Origin: Limnephilus marmoratus
Lineage: Eukaryota; Arthropoda; Insecta; Trichoptera; Limnephilidae
DNA: 64,000 nucleotides
Assembly (NCBI GenBank): GCA_917880885.1
Contig: OU862928.1
Location: forward strand, 43,574,962 to 43,638,961
Direction: 5' to 3'
The notes below the pieces were generated by a model. It had not been told where the DNA came from and searched no databases. It saw only the letters and a list, made by a program, of their open reading frames with translations. A program made the position numbers and the translations under genes. Positions 22,319-32,746 of this stretch are shown here, one piece after another (positions within the stretch are counted from its first letter, which is position 1; each line of letters begins with the position of its first letter).

Positions 22319-23384
22319 TTAAATGTAGAGCCGTTTATTCAAAAAAATTAGATTCTTGCGAGAACTCCGAAGGGGTGACCATAAGTTGCCTATACCGGGG
22401 TGGGACAGTGGTGGGTACTTCAATGCAGCAATTTGGGCTGGGCAAAGTCGATCCCCAGTACTATGTGAGGCAGGTTTTTTAAAACGTGTACAAGTTGCAC
22501 AGACGGCAGCTTGTGACTTCTTGGGGCAATTCTCCACATCGTGGCCAGTAGTTGCACAGTGGCGACAAGTGGAATGCTCCTGCGTGCATGCTTTACTTAT
22601 GTGTCCATACTGTTGGCATTTAAAACAGCGGGTAGCACCAACGTAGTCCCGTGCACGGCAGGCATTCCACCCAAGGAAGCACAAACCACTGTCAATGAGA
22701 ACCTTCCTGACCTCAGGATGACATGTCAAAATCATGTTCATATTAGCGCTATCCCTTTTACCAAAAAGAGAAACCCTTCTCATCGTTCTTAAATGGTCAT
22801 CCTTTGAAACATTACATTTACCATCAATGTTGTTCTTAAAAATTTCCTCAAAAAGAGCCGAATCCAGAGAGGGATCTCTTTTTGAGACATCGTATAAAAC
22901 AATTTTAGGTAATCTGCCTTGGGGACTTACAATTTTGATTCCTGTGGCAGTTAGTTTTTCAACTGCCTTTTTAATATTATTGACACCTACCCCCGCGCTG
23001 TAGTAGTCTGCAGTGCAATACCTCCGCCCTTAATTTTCCTCGTTCGAATGACTTGGAAACCGTTATCACGAGGATTAAGAACAGATGTTAACTTTTTTGT
23101 AGGTCCTCTGATGTTTTACCCTCCGGGATTGTCGGATAAAATAGGACAGTAGGCTGCAGGGAAGGAATGGGTCGCTCTAATCCATTAAGAACCAGTTTCT
23201 TTGACTGATTTTCACCTGATGTAACCCCCGCATAGGTCTTTCTCTTGAGTGGTTCAGTAGGCGTCGTTGAAATTTTGTCCGTCTTGTTGATAAGAATGTC
23301 ATTTTTTTCTGAAATGTTTGATTGTACATCCAGAACTTTTGAAAGCGTTTCTGCTTTTGAGATGGCCGTAGCATGTGTGATTTT
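22319..23384 (-). pseudogene. R1-clade LINE ORF1 (gag-like, CCHC zinc knuckles)
   Basis: The minus frame 22783-22319 contains CFKCQQYGHISKACTQEHST, then CRHCATTGHDVENC and a third cysteine cluster. This is the triple CCHC zinc-knuckle region typical of R1-group ORF1 proteins, which bind their own RNA. Upstream (to about 23380) are lysine/glutamate-rich pieces in shifting frames, with RTKFQRR and HSRERPM. The N-terminus is broken. The frame runs into a sequence that also occurs inverted at 19285-19345. Confidence 0.8.
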
Positions 23385-23950
23385 TTTAAATTTTTTTTTA
23401 TTGTATATTTTATTTAGATATATAATTTGACATCTTATATCTAATGTTATCTTTTCTATGACTACTACAATATTATTTACTACCTACTGATTAAAATTTG
23501 GACTTTACAACATTAAGACATAATCCACGAAAAACTGCAAGACTTTTAGCCTCCTTAACATTTACAGGGAGTTCATTGCACATTTTAAAACCTTTATAAT
23601 AAATATTATTTTGTGTTCCCGATAAATTTGTTTTAGGAAGCCTAAAATCGTTGCAGTTTCTCGTAGGATAACAATGAACTGTACTTTTGATTCTAACATT
23701 ATTCAACATATAATCTGGTAACATTTTATTTTTTAACTTATAAATAAAAACTAGGGTATTGAAAACTAATCTTTGCCACACACTTAATATATTGAGTTGG
23801 CGTTGCATGGCTTTTATCCTGGTATATCTGCTACAGCACAATATAGATCTCAAGCCTCTGTTCTGAATTATTTCCAATCTTTTAATTTGTGTTTTATTGC
23901 TCAGAAAGATTACACTTGATTTTATTTTGAATTGAAACGAGAGAAAATTA
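23385..23950 (-). pseudogene. LINE C-terminal fragment inserted in the transposase-like gene
   Basis: The minus frame has KTQIKRLEIIQNRGLRSIL, WQRLVFNTLVFIYKLKN and NIYYKGFKMCNELPVNVKEA, the C-terminal region of a LINE closely related in layout to 58605-59297. The 3' end is at an A/T run near 23385-23402 that abuts the R1-like sequence. Its 5' end near 23950 joins the transposase reading frame, marking the truncation point. Confidence 0.75.
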
Positions 23951-24840
23951 ACCACATGCAACCGTAATGGCGGCAGGAACTGAACTAAACATAAACACGA
24001 TAAACAGACATACATCCAACAGAGCTGCCTTATCCTTGTTTGAAATTCTGAATTGCGAGCTTAGTAATATTTTTAACGAATAAATGGCTCTCGCCATCCA
24101 CCGAGCTTGGTGCATAGCACGTCCTGGAGGCCGAATCTTAAATTTCTTCTCTGTATCTTCACCAAGAAATATTATTGAAAGCTCAATTGATTCACGATAG
24201 TCATCTCTAGCTGTATCTTGTATCTGGGATATTGTTTTGAAATGAACTTTTATAGCTTCAGCCGCTCTCTTCGCATTTCTGTACGAATTATATGGATTGA
24301 GGACTTGTTTATAGAAAAGTCATCCGTGTTATGCCCTAGTGCCTCAATATTAGCTTCAATTATAAATACAGAATCTCTCACACTTAACTAACATCTATCT
24401 AATGCGGCAACCAACTTCGGAGTTATGACATTTTTCAGCATACAAGTTTTATCGGGCTGAGAGGAAGCACCACTTAGGTTGGGTCTATTTTCTTGTAAAT
24501 CTATTATTTCAGAATCAAAAGATGAGTTTTCTTATGGTGGTTCATAAGATGATGTCAATGTAGCTAACGATGAAAAATACTTAGCACGTCGCTTTTCCTC
24601 CCAAGGCGCGCCTTAGACACATTGAGGAGGATTCTTTTTCTATAAGTTTTTTGACCACTCTGGCTAAGTGACCAGGCCGGCCTGGTTCTCTTTGACGCTC
24701 CAAGAAGATCCTATCTTCATTTATTTTAATTAGCTGAAGCGCATCGGCATGATCAATGTCAAACCAATTGTCTAAGTTGGAAAGAAACTCTTGTCGACGT
24801 TGTTCAAACACTTCTTGTGTTTTTTTCGCATTTTTTTTGT
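23935..24840 (-). pseudogene. Transposase-like protein, N-terminal and middle part
   Basis: Reading leftward from about 24811: MFEQRRQEFLSNLDNWFDID, then HADALQLIKINEDRIFLERQ. A later segment has VITPKLVAALDRC and SVFIIEANIEALGHN. Further on are ARDDYRESIELSIIFLGEDT and PPGRAMHQARWMARAIYSLK. I recall this succession from multicopy uncharacterised insect proteins; it is not a named superfamily to me. Internal stops, one visible deletion and the LINE insertion at 23950 make it a pseudogene. The C-terminal part is at 10848-11430. Confidence 0.6.
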
Positions 24841-25365
24841 AAATCTCTCCAAACTTGGTATAATGAAACTAGTTTCTTAACACAGTTAGGTAATGATTTA
24901 GTCGGTGTACGTGCCTTTTCCCAGTAAATAATACACTCAAGAATAGTAAGATTTGCACTTCATTGACATTTAAATTCACTTCACGAATATTATAGAACAA
25001 AACTCGCAATACTTGTCAATTAGAGGGAAGTTTCGAACCGGTGATTTGATGTTTTACGTCTCCTATTAAAAATATCTCCTTTATAGAACTTCGTAACTCC
25101 ACTGACATGTTGACTACTCAAAAGTAATGCGTTTACTAATAAAATAAGCAAGTAATAACAAGCAAGCAAAGAGAGATTTCCGTCGCGCCCGCGCCGTACC
25201 GTGCAAGCACATATATGTTTCGCTGCAAGTTGGCACGGGTTGTCATGATCCTAAGTACGCAAAACTGTTTTTAAAATGTTTTGAGACCATTCTAACAAAA
25301 TAAGAGGGTATGCATTAAAAAATATCACTTTAATTTTTTTGGGACGCCATAATGTACATGGTTGC

Positions 25366-25530
25366 ATAAATTAGCGAAGTTTCCGGATAAAATTCACAGT
25401 ATAAAAAGAAAAACATAGATGATTAAAGTAAGCATAACGTAGGTAGTAGAAAAAAGAAAAAGAAATAAAAAAACACTAATTGAAGCATATAAGATCCATA
25501 ACGTGAAATGAAACCATGCACCTATGTACG
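25366..25530. repeat. Dispersed repeat E, carrying an unoccupied insertion site
   Basis: GTTGCATAAATTAGCGAAGT, then GATGATTAAAGTAAGCATAA and GATCCATAACGTGAAATGAA are shared with 32033-32082 joined to 35287-35385. In that second copy the 3.2-kb element sits at the TAA of AAAGTAAGCA (25429-25431 here). This copy therefore shows the target before insertion. Confidence 0.8.
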
Positions 25531-26500
25531 AAGAACATATGAAGCACTTGTCCGCAGCATCCTGGAATACAGCTCCATTATTTGGGCACCCTCTGAACAA
25601 AACCATATCTTAGAAATAGAAAAAGTACAAAAAAGGTTTATGCGTTACCTGTATATGAGGGGATATACATACGGAGGCGTCCACTAATATCTACAGGAAT
25701 TCCAAAAACTGAAAAAATCGAACTAATATCTATGAGAATCAAAGTGTTGACGAATATCTACAGCTCAAACTGCTGACTAATATCTACGAGAACCAAAGTG
25801 TTGACGAATATCTACAGCACTGGCAGAGGTTGGATTTGCAATTATGTATAGCATATTGGAATAACGTAATATTGCGTATGCAGTTTAAAAAACTTAATTT
25901 ATATATGTATGCATGTAAAAATCCCTAATATCGGACTATTGGACACATTTAGCTGATTAGTCCAACCTACGCTCTGTAGATATTAGTTCAATCTACGCTC
26001 TGTAGATATTAGTCAACACTCTGAAGTTCGTAGATATTAGTTCAACATATGAGCTGTAGATATTCTTCAGACATACAGGCTGTAGATATTAGTATCTGGA
26101 GTCATACATACTACCCATTCCTGTATCCATCGTTGTTCTTAACAGGAATGCTCGATCTTAATACCTTAGAAGCTCGCAGAAAAATATTTTTGAGGAAACA
26201 TTTTTCTAAGCTGATCTCCGGTACTGTACTGAATCCACCTATGTTGAAGGAGATTAACCTATATGTCCCTAACACGTATACTCGTGGGAGATCCCACACA
26301 CTTTTTTATGCTCCGAAAGCGAGAACTTCTTCCTTTCAGAATGCCCCATTAAATAGGGCAATTCGACTGCTTAACGATTCTGCATTGAGCATTGACATCT
26401 TCAATGTTCAGTTGCGATCATTGTCTTTTTCTCTGTCTTGTTTTCTTTCTTATTTTCGTTTAGATTATTATTATTTTTTCAATGACATTTAACATTGATG
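25505..26500 (+). pseudogene. LINE C-terminal region split by a foldback element
   Basis: Left of the insert the frame reads YEALVRSILEYSSIIWAPSE and VQKRFMRYLYMR. Right of it (from 26112) it resumes LDLNTLEARRKIFLRKHFSK and later NAPLNRAIRLLNDSALSIDI. The two halves are contiguous parts of one Jockey-like C-terminus, separated only by the 431-bp element and its ATACATAC duplication. The same LINE group is seen at 47490-47690. Confidence 0.75.
25673..26103. mobile_element. Foldback element, copy 1
   Basis: The left half carries repeated ACTAATATCTAC or ACGAATATCTAC words spaced by about 26-28 bp. The right half carries the inverse, GTAGATATTAGT, at the same spacing, around an AT-rich centre. 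Ends are GGAGGCGTCC and ATCTGGAGTC; only the subterminal words are inverted, not the last 10 bp. ATACATAC flanks both sides (25665-25672 and 26104-26111), an 8-bp target duplication inside a LINE frame. There is no coding capacity. Other copies are at 40024-40482 and 61787-62182. Confidence 0.85.
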
Positions 26501-26755
26501 GTAATAACCCTCAAAAGTTATAAAAAGAGAGTTTTTCTTATAAAAAAATGAATATTCATTTAGACTTTTATAAAAAGCCAATAGTTCCATATGAATAAAT
26601 TCGGATATATTTATCCGAGACGCTATCCAGGTTACAAACCAATTCTTAGAATGGTTGTTTCCAATAAAAAGGGTAGTTACACATATATTTTAATAGAATT
26701 AAAAATTCCATTATTTTAAAGTGAATTCGGAAAATTAAACCAATCTCCTTCCCTT
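26400..26755 (+). repeat. SINE family C tail and downstream repeat
   Basis: GTTGCGATCATTGTCTTTTT followed by TTTTCGTTTAGATTATTATT matches the tail of the tRNA-headed repeats at 36000-36190 and 36633-36780. Beyond it, ATTTATCCGAGACGCTATCC and the GAATTAAAAATTCCATTATT stretch also recur near 36470 and 36843. The head is missing here. Confidence 0.65.
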
Positions 26756-26880
26756 CTCCTTCCCTTTCTTCTTCCCTTCCCCACTATTTTCAGCTTCACG
26801 ACATACCCCAATCGGGGATGCCATAGTCTCACTGGCTCGAGACAGGAGGAGTTGGGACTCTTGTGCGGTATTCATGTAAA
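26737..26880 (+). repeat. SINE family A 3' fragment
   Basis: The CCTTCCC tract, ACATACCCCAATCGGGGATG, GCCATAGTCTCACTGGCTC and the TTCTTGTGCGGTATTCATG-like end match the last 150 bp of family A. An A-rich run follows. Confidence 0.75.
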
Positions 26881-26889
26881 AATTAAAAA

Positions 26890-27165
26890 AAAGCGATTGC
26901 GAGGAAACATTGGTGATTTGTTGTGCGCACTCCCGTGAAGGTTTCTATACACATACTGGTGAGCTCTGTCGTTATGAAATTTGCATAAAAAAATTTCAAC
27001 AGGTGGCGAACAATCGTGTGTATTTCATATAGTGTTTAGCGCCAAGGAGGGAAAAGAAGGGGAGGGGCGAGGGAAGGGAGAAGGCAGAGAAGGTGCAAGG
27101 GGAACGCGGGAAGGAAGCCCGGGAAAACCGACTCCAAAAGTAACAATCGAACCTACATATTGATG
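26890..27165 (+). repeat. Dispersed repeat G
   Basis: GGTGATTTGTTGTGCGCACT, GGTGAGCTCTGTCGTTATGA and a purine-rich GGAAGG tract recur at 41270-41640 (twice) and 44560-44760, and inverted within 43640-44160. The purine run makes an open frame at 26981-27163 that I regard as chance. Confidence 0.65.
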
Positions 27166-27254
27166 AGTGAAAAAGTAAGTTGATTATGAAGTTGTAAAAG
27201 AATACGAAATTATTTTTTTACTTTTTAGTGCATTTTTTTAAGTCGTTTTTTTGT

Positions 27255-27345
27255 TTTGTTTTGTCATCGCTAGTGAATTATAAAAGAATTCCTTTACTTT
27301 ATTTTAATTCACTACACCAATAGAATATGTAATATATATGTATAT
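27255..27345. repeat. Short repeat shared with 42120-42215
   Basis: ATCGCTAGTGAATTATAAAA and ACTACACCAATAGAATATGT are nearly identical in both places. GTGAATTATAAAAGAATTCC faces TTTTAATTCAC, giving a loose hairpin. A TATATG dinucleotide-rich run follows in each copy. Confidence 0.65.
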
Positions 27346-27419
27346 ATATATTATTATTATTATTTTGTTATTATTTTAATAACTATGATTAGCAAACTAC
27401 AGTAAAAATCAAGCATTAA

Positions 27420-27935
27420 TTATTTATTTTATTTTAATTTATTGTTTCTGTTCTCTTTCTAGTTCTCACTATGCAAAATGTGTACGTAGGTTTATAACAT
27501 GAAATGCAAACACCAGTTACCACCTTACATTTTAATCATTTGCTTGTAAATACATTTTCATTTTTTATTATTATCATTTCCACAACTATGCTAAACAATC
27601 CACGGTTTTACGATTTAATTGGTTATTTCATTTTTATTGTATTCTTTCTCTTCTCTTCTCTTTTTTTTTCTTTTGCTATGCTAAACAAATAACAGTTAGG
27701 TACTATATTTTAAACTTTTATTATTATTTTATTTTATATTCTTTCTCTTCTTTTTATTTCATCAATTTTCTTTTTTTTTGTACAAATCATGTTCCACGTG
27801 TTCATACCCATATTTATTTTACTGTCCTAAAACGGAATAATACTCCTAGTTAGGCAGTCAAAATTTAATAAATTATGTATATAAATGTATAATATTGTGC
27901 TAAATAAACAAAAAATAAAAATAAATAAATGAATC
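27420..27935 (+). repeat. LINE 3' UTR-like repeat
   Basis: The block with ACTGTCCTAAAACGGAATAA, CTCCTAGTTAGGCAGTCAAA and an ATAAATAAATGAA tail at the end recurs inverted at 56290-56890. The tail and T-rich composition suit the 3' end of a Jockey-like LINE; no coding part remains. Confidence 0.55.
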
Positions 27936-28767
27936 CATCTCATTGAGGCGATGGGTCGAGAGAGTCTAGAGAGAGGTCGAGAGAGAGGAAAGGTCAAAAG
28001 CTCTCCCTCAACCAATCTCTCACACACAATAATAGGTGGGCAAACACATCCGTCGCCAAACATGAATAAATCTCACCCCATGAACCCGGGCACTCCTGAT
28101 ATGTCACCAAACGTAGCGAACCACTTAGGGTGACCCATGCCCGCCTCCCAAATTGATTGGGAGTTTGCGGGTAATGGGAGATTTTCTAATTTGAGATGCA
28201 CTATATACATTTCCAGTGACCTCAAAAAAATATTGGGACTCGTGTACACTAATCCCAGCGAGAGATCGTGTGTGACGTCGTCGTTCTAGTGTTTTCCGCC
28301 GTTGTCGTTTTCGAATAAGACGCGTGATAAGGAAGAGGTCGAACGTCGGACTCTTGTTGCGAATAATTCACGGTTTTCACAAACAAATAATAGTAACACC
28401 AGCAGTATTTATGTAATGACTTGATCTTTGAGCGGTCTTAAAAAATCGGGGCATTACAAACTTTATATTGTTTGTTAGCTGTTAAAAGTAAACAATTGTG
28501 GGTCTTATCGCTATCAGTCCCTGTCAACATAACCTAACCCGTCCGACTAGGAGTTTTCAGAATATATTACAAACATATTGTGCAATTCACACGCGGTAGA
28601 AGTGAAACCTTCAGAAAACTAAAGTAGACAAGAGTGTGGAGACTACGAACACCCTTTTTATCAATGTGAAGGATGATTTTTTCCGTATTTTTGTCGTCGA
28701 ATTCTATCGCACCTTTTCCTGTACATTTGGTCATCTTCTTAGTATATGTGTTTTCTTCTTCGGAGTC

Positions 28768-29631
28768 TCCTATATGAGTCGTTCAATTTCTATATCCGCT
28801 ATATCAACTTTCACTGATTCGGAAAAAAACGCAAAAAACTGTCGCATCTCTAGCGTAAATAAAAAAATACATTTTATTTTTTTTTAAATAATGAATTGGA
28901 GTGAAACATTTTCAATGTTTGTGTAGAAATATAAATATTAGTAATTTGGATAAATAAAATGGATATAGCGGATTTTGATACTCACCACGTGATTTGTATG
29001 GAATATAGAGGCTTTTGAAACTCAACTGACCTTAGGGGCGTGTTTCTACACCCGCCATCTTGGCGAAATAACTGCTCCGAATTCCGATATAGCGGGTTTT
29101 GATACTAACTTCTTGAATGATATAGCGGGTTTTGTTTCTCACTCGCATTTTTACATGGTCTTTGGTCGTGATAAAGGATGTTTTGAAACTCATTTCTTGT
29201 TCTTCGCAAAAATGTGAACAAGATGTCATACTCAGATCATTTTGTCAAAAAATCGGATATTTTTTTTTACATGAGCTCCACATAGAAGGCCCAGAGGAAC
29301 ATAATTTCCCTCAGGGCCTATGTCATCTTTGAGGATGCTGTGTGAAGGTTTTTTTTTAAGGAAATGAAGGAGAGGAGAGTTCTGGGAAGGAAAAGAGTTA
29401 AGGGGTGGGTAGGAATCTCGGGTTCAGTATGTCCTGGTCATCCGCCTCCAAGACCTAGACAAACTCACCCCCATGAACCCGGGCACCCCTGCTAAATCAC
29501 CAAAAGTAGCGAACCACTTGGGGTGACCTATGGCAGAGGTGTTGGTTATCCAATAAAGGTTCCCGGGGCGGCGGTACCCATTCCCGCCTCCCAAATTAAA
29601 GATATAGCGGGTGCTGAAATTATAGGACTTG
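28768..29631. mobile_element. Insertion in repeat F with CCTATA/TATAGG ends
   Basis: The block is missing from the related repeat at 6620-7655. It begins CCTATATGAG and ends ATTATAGG, and holds several GATATAGCGGGTTTTGATAC subrepeats on the right (28965-29130, 29604) facing ATATCCGCTATATC on the left (28790). A family D SINE body (29255-29600) lies inside it. There is no coding region and no certain target duplication. Confidence 0.5.
29255..29610 (+). repeat. SINE family D body
   Basis: ACATGAGCTCCACATAGAAG, CCCTCAGGGCCTATGTCATC, GTCCTGGTCATCCGCCTCCA and GTAGCGAACCACTTGGGGTG are shared with 61170-61465. An internal hairpin formed by the two GGCCCTGAG/CTCAGGGCC-like words is degenerate here. 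The tRNA-like head present at 60945 is missing. Confidence 0.7.
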
Positions 29632-29989
29632 TATGTCGCTTTCTTTTGTGTTCTTTGCCTGTTAATTTTGTAGTGGTTTGAAGATTGGACATTGATTTTA
29701 CAAAAATAAAAAAATAAAATATTTTTGTAAATTTCGTGGTAATCGATCCATGGTCCGCTAACTGTCTAGTCGCTAAGGTTCGTCAGGCGCTTTATACTAC
29801 TAAACTAAATGAGGTTTGCGTTGGGACCGTGGATTTATCGTATAATTGGAACCGAGTATCTGTGAAATAAATAAATAAATATTTTATTGGAATCTCACTC
29901 TTTCGCATGCTAAATCCTATAGATGTATGTGTTTGTCTCTTTTTAGTGTCGCTTGCTTCCGTTTCATCGAGTTTCAAATCACAACGTTG

Positions 29990-30410
29990 CTACTTAAGTT
30001 TTCACTTCAATATTAGTTTTCAGTCGATTTGGGAGTTTCTGTCACCATGGGAACCATTTATTGGAAAACCGACAGGTGGTCCGATTGTTTATCCAGGTCT
30101 TAGCGGTGTATGCATCTATCCGCCAGCTGCGTAGAAGGCCGATCGAGAGAGACTGATTGAGGGAAACTTTGATCTCTCCAGCAGGACTCTCTCGGAACAT
30201 CGCCTTGCACTGCAGTGGGAGGGATGGATTCGTATGTCCATCACTCTTGGAGACACTGACCCCAGATTTCTTTCCTGAACCTCTTCTTTCCTCGAAAGAC
30301 CCTCCACACAGCCTCCCCAAGATGAAGTACATAGGCCATGAGGATAATTGATTTTATATTCCTCAGGACCTCCTGTGTGGAATTAATATCTCTACATCTT
30401 ATCTACATAA
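29990..30410 (-). repeat. SINE family D-related fragment
   Basis: GAGAGAGACTGATTGAGGGA, GGGAGGGATGGATTCGTATG and GACCCTCCACACAGC parallel the minus-oriented family D block at 39180-40620. No gene: the open frames here lie in repeat sequence. Confidence 0.5.
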
Positions 30411-30418
30411 TATTATAA

Positions 30419-31150
30419 ATTTGTAGCAGCCATGTCAACGCTGCCAAATACTTTGCAGGATTTCGACCCGAAAATCATTACATCAACACGAGGGGGAATG
30501 CGAAGAAAAGCTGAATCAACGATCAGACAATAATGGATTACGAAACACGAATTTAAATATCGATCATTGACACCCGAGGCAAAAACCGCTGACCAGGCAA
30601 AAGGCATTGCGAAACATTCAATCACCGGGTAGACCAAATACTCTACCTGTGCTAAAATAATAAATGAACTATGGAGCCCATCGTCAGCAATTCTGTGAGT
30701 TCGAGGTCCGGACGCTTTACTCCCATCCATGGAAACGAGAACAAAGGAATCATCACCTATATAAACGGAGGACCTACTCAGTTTAAATCCATTGTAAATA
30801 TGCTAGAGTCAGTAAACTCATTGTTTAGGAACTCTGTCAATAAAGAATATCCAAGGAACTCACTCAAGCTCACTCGGACACTCACTCGCTACGTCAACTC
30901 TCACTCACTCGGACTCGCTACGACAAAGGCCACTCGCTACGACAGCAGCCACTCGCGCCGACAAGACCGACTCGTCAGAACATCACTCTACCCGCGCGAG
31001 CACGCTGTATTTAATTTTACCGACATTTGCATTTTACGAGTATTTAATTTGTTTCATCAAATAAATATTTCTAAATCTTCTGCTGAGTTGCTATACATCC
31101 TCTCCGGCGTAGTGACGACATATCTACAAATTAAAGTCTGTTCGCGATAA
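30419..31150 (+). other. LTR-like block with TATA box
   Basis: The block begins TTGTAGCAGCC and near 31084-31093 has TTGCTATACA, a weak inverted match. Between them lie CCTATATAAACGG (TATA-like, about 30759), a CACTCGCTACGAC repeat tract (30860-30960) and an AATAAATATTT signal (31060). CCTCTCCGGCGTAGTGACGA follows at once and could be the start of the internal region. It looks like an LTR with a short leader. No coding domain or second LTR is visible. Confidence 0.35.
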
Positions 31151-31669
31151 ACTCAAAAACGACTAAACAAATTTTCATGCGAAGTTTTAGGTATATAATT
31201 TGTCAAGGTTTTGTGTAAATTTGTTGAAATATTAATCAGAATGTCTGTATGTGGTGGACGAGCGGGCTGGCAAGCGGGCGGTGTGAATTTGATTTGTATG
31301 CAATTTTTACATTATTTCATCTTCAGTTATAACGAGGTTATAAGTTATAACAAAAGGAAGATCAAGACTTAGAAAACTCTGTATAAAGTCCAGGCATCGC
31401 CGTTAGTAAAAAAAAAAATAGTACTAACACAGTGTAGGTAGTACTTATGTATAACCGAAATCTCACATGTTTGTTGTAAGTGACAGTTATTCTCCAAATT
31501 TTCACATAATATTTAAAATTAGATACTAATTACATTATTTTAGATACTTAAAAGTACTAGCAGTTCCTAAACATTTATTCTTATTTTTACATCTATACAT
31601 TCTTATATTTACTTTTTGTAACCTACTATTTTTCCAAATATTTTATTAAAGTAATTACATGTTACTCGT

Positions 31670-32018
31670 ACCACCATCATCATCACAATTGGCTCTACAA
31701 CCCCTGGTGGGTCTTGGCCTCCTCAAGAGTCTTCCTCCACTCATCTCGGTTTTGTGCCAGCTCTCTCCAGTTTAGAAACACTAAGATAGATATGTCTTTG
31801 AGGACGTTGTCGCTCCATCTTAGTCTTGGTCTTCCCGGGCTCCTTCGCCCTATTGGTCTTGAGTTCAGCAGGGACTTTGGTGCTTAATACTCGGTCATTC
31901 TCTCCACATGACCCAGCCACCAAAGTCTTTAGCTTCTTAAACAGAGTATAGAGCTCATTGTTATAACGTCTGCGCCAAAATCCATTTTCTAGAACCGGTC
32001 CGAAGATGCGCCTCAAAA
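31670..32018 (-). pseudogene. RTE-like LINE C-terminal end
   Basis: In shifting minus frames the sequence reads LWWLGHVERM, then RRSPGRPRLRWSDNVLKDI and WRELAQNRDEWRKTLEEA. This is the C-terminal signature of RTE-type endonuclease/reverse transcriptase proteins. The minus-strand 3' end is a GATGATGATGG tail, as RTE elements have. TACTCGT occurs on both sides (31663-31669 and 32019-32025), a fitting 7-bp target duplication within repeat E. Confidence 0.75.
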
Positions 32019-32746
32019 TACTCGTGCACAGTTGCATAAATTAGCGAAGTTTACACAGAAAAAACATGGATGATTAAAGTAATAGTCCAGTAAAGGAAGG
32101 AGTTGTAGAGTGCGTGAGCAGGAACCTAAGCGATTCTTTCAGGACTTGTTTAGGGTGCTTAGGGTGTGAACATACTAAAAGTCCTGACGTCTAGGTGGTG
32201 AGCTAGGGGGGGAGGGGGGGTGGAGGTCCCGATTTTCGGGTTTCCGTGTATATCTCAAAAACGGTGCGTCGCAGAGGAAAACTTTTTTAGAATAAGTAAA
32301 AGCTCATAAAATTATCTACAACTTTTATTCTATACGTAATTTTGGAAATCGAAGCCGTTTTTGAGTTATACGCTCCACAAATGTCAATATTTTCGAAAAA
32401 AATCATTTTACCTCAAATTTTTCATCAAACATTCCTTCGTATCGTCTAAAATATTCATCCAAGAAAGAAATGCGTTTGAAAAAAGTTGTAGATAATTTAA
32501 TTACCTTTTAGAATATATATACATATCTAAATAAATCTCCAACCAGTAAATATTTACAGCAATTTTAAGTTTTTTCGTAAAATATCGTCATTTTCAGAAA
32601 AAGCTGTTTTTTCTTACCAAATTATTAAGACGGGTTTTTTCTTCATGGGAATTTCCTTATTAATTTTTGCACGCAAGAAAGCAGGTAAATTGTTCTCGAA
32701 CAGATGATTAGTGGAATTCATTTTATAATCATTATTATTGTGATGG

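Larger units (their letters stand above)
10592..25352 (-). mobile_element. Large host DNA-transposon-like element, filled by later insertions
   Basis: The ends are imperfect inverted repeats: TTAGGGTGTCCC at 10592 and, inverted, TTATGGCGTCCC ending at 25352. TGTACA sits on both sides (10586-10591 and 25353-25358), and a second inverted match (CCCGTGCCAACTTG, 10718-10731 and 25225-25238) lies further inside. Minus-strand coding pieces of one transposase-like protein lie near both ends (24840-23930 and 11430-10848), in the right order and orientation. The middle is taken up by a Gypsy element, an R1-like LINE and a LINE tail. I do not know the formal superfamily. The six-base duplication is palindromic, so its exact phase is uncertain. 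Confidence 0.6.
28140..29925 (+). repeat. Dispersed repeat family F, copy split by an insertion
   Basis: 28140-28767 matches 6690-7325 and 29632-29925 matches 7335-7655. The two halves meet at the GGAGTCGCTAGATGTCGC position of the uninterrupted copy. The intervening 28768-29631 is absent there. Confidence 0.65.

Noticed and set aside
25673..26103. CRISPR array
   Set aside because: The regularly spaced words are degenerate, inverted between halves, and lie in a eukaryotic element with a target duplication; there are no cas genes.
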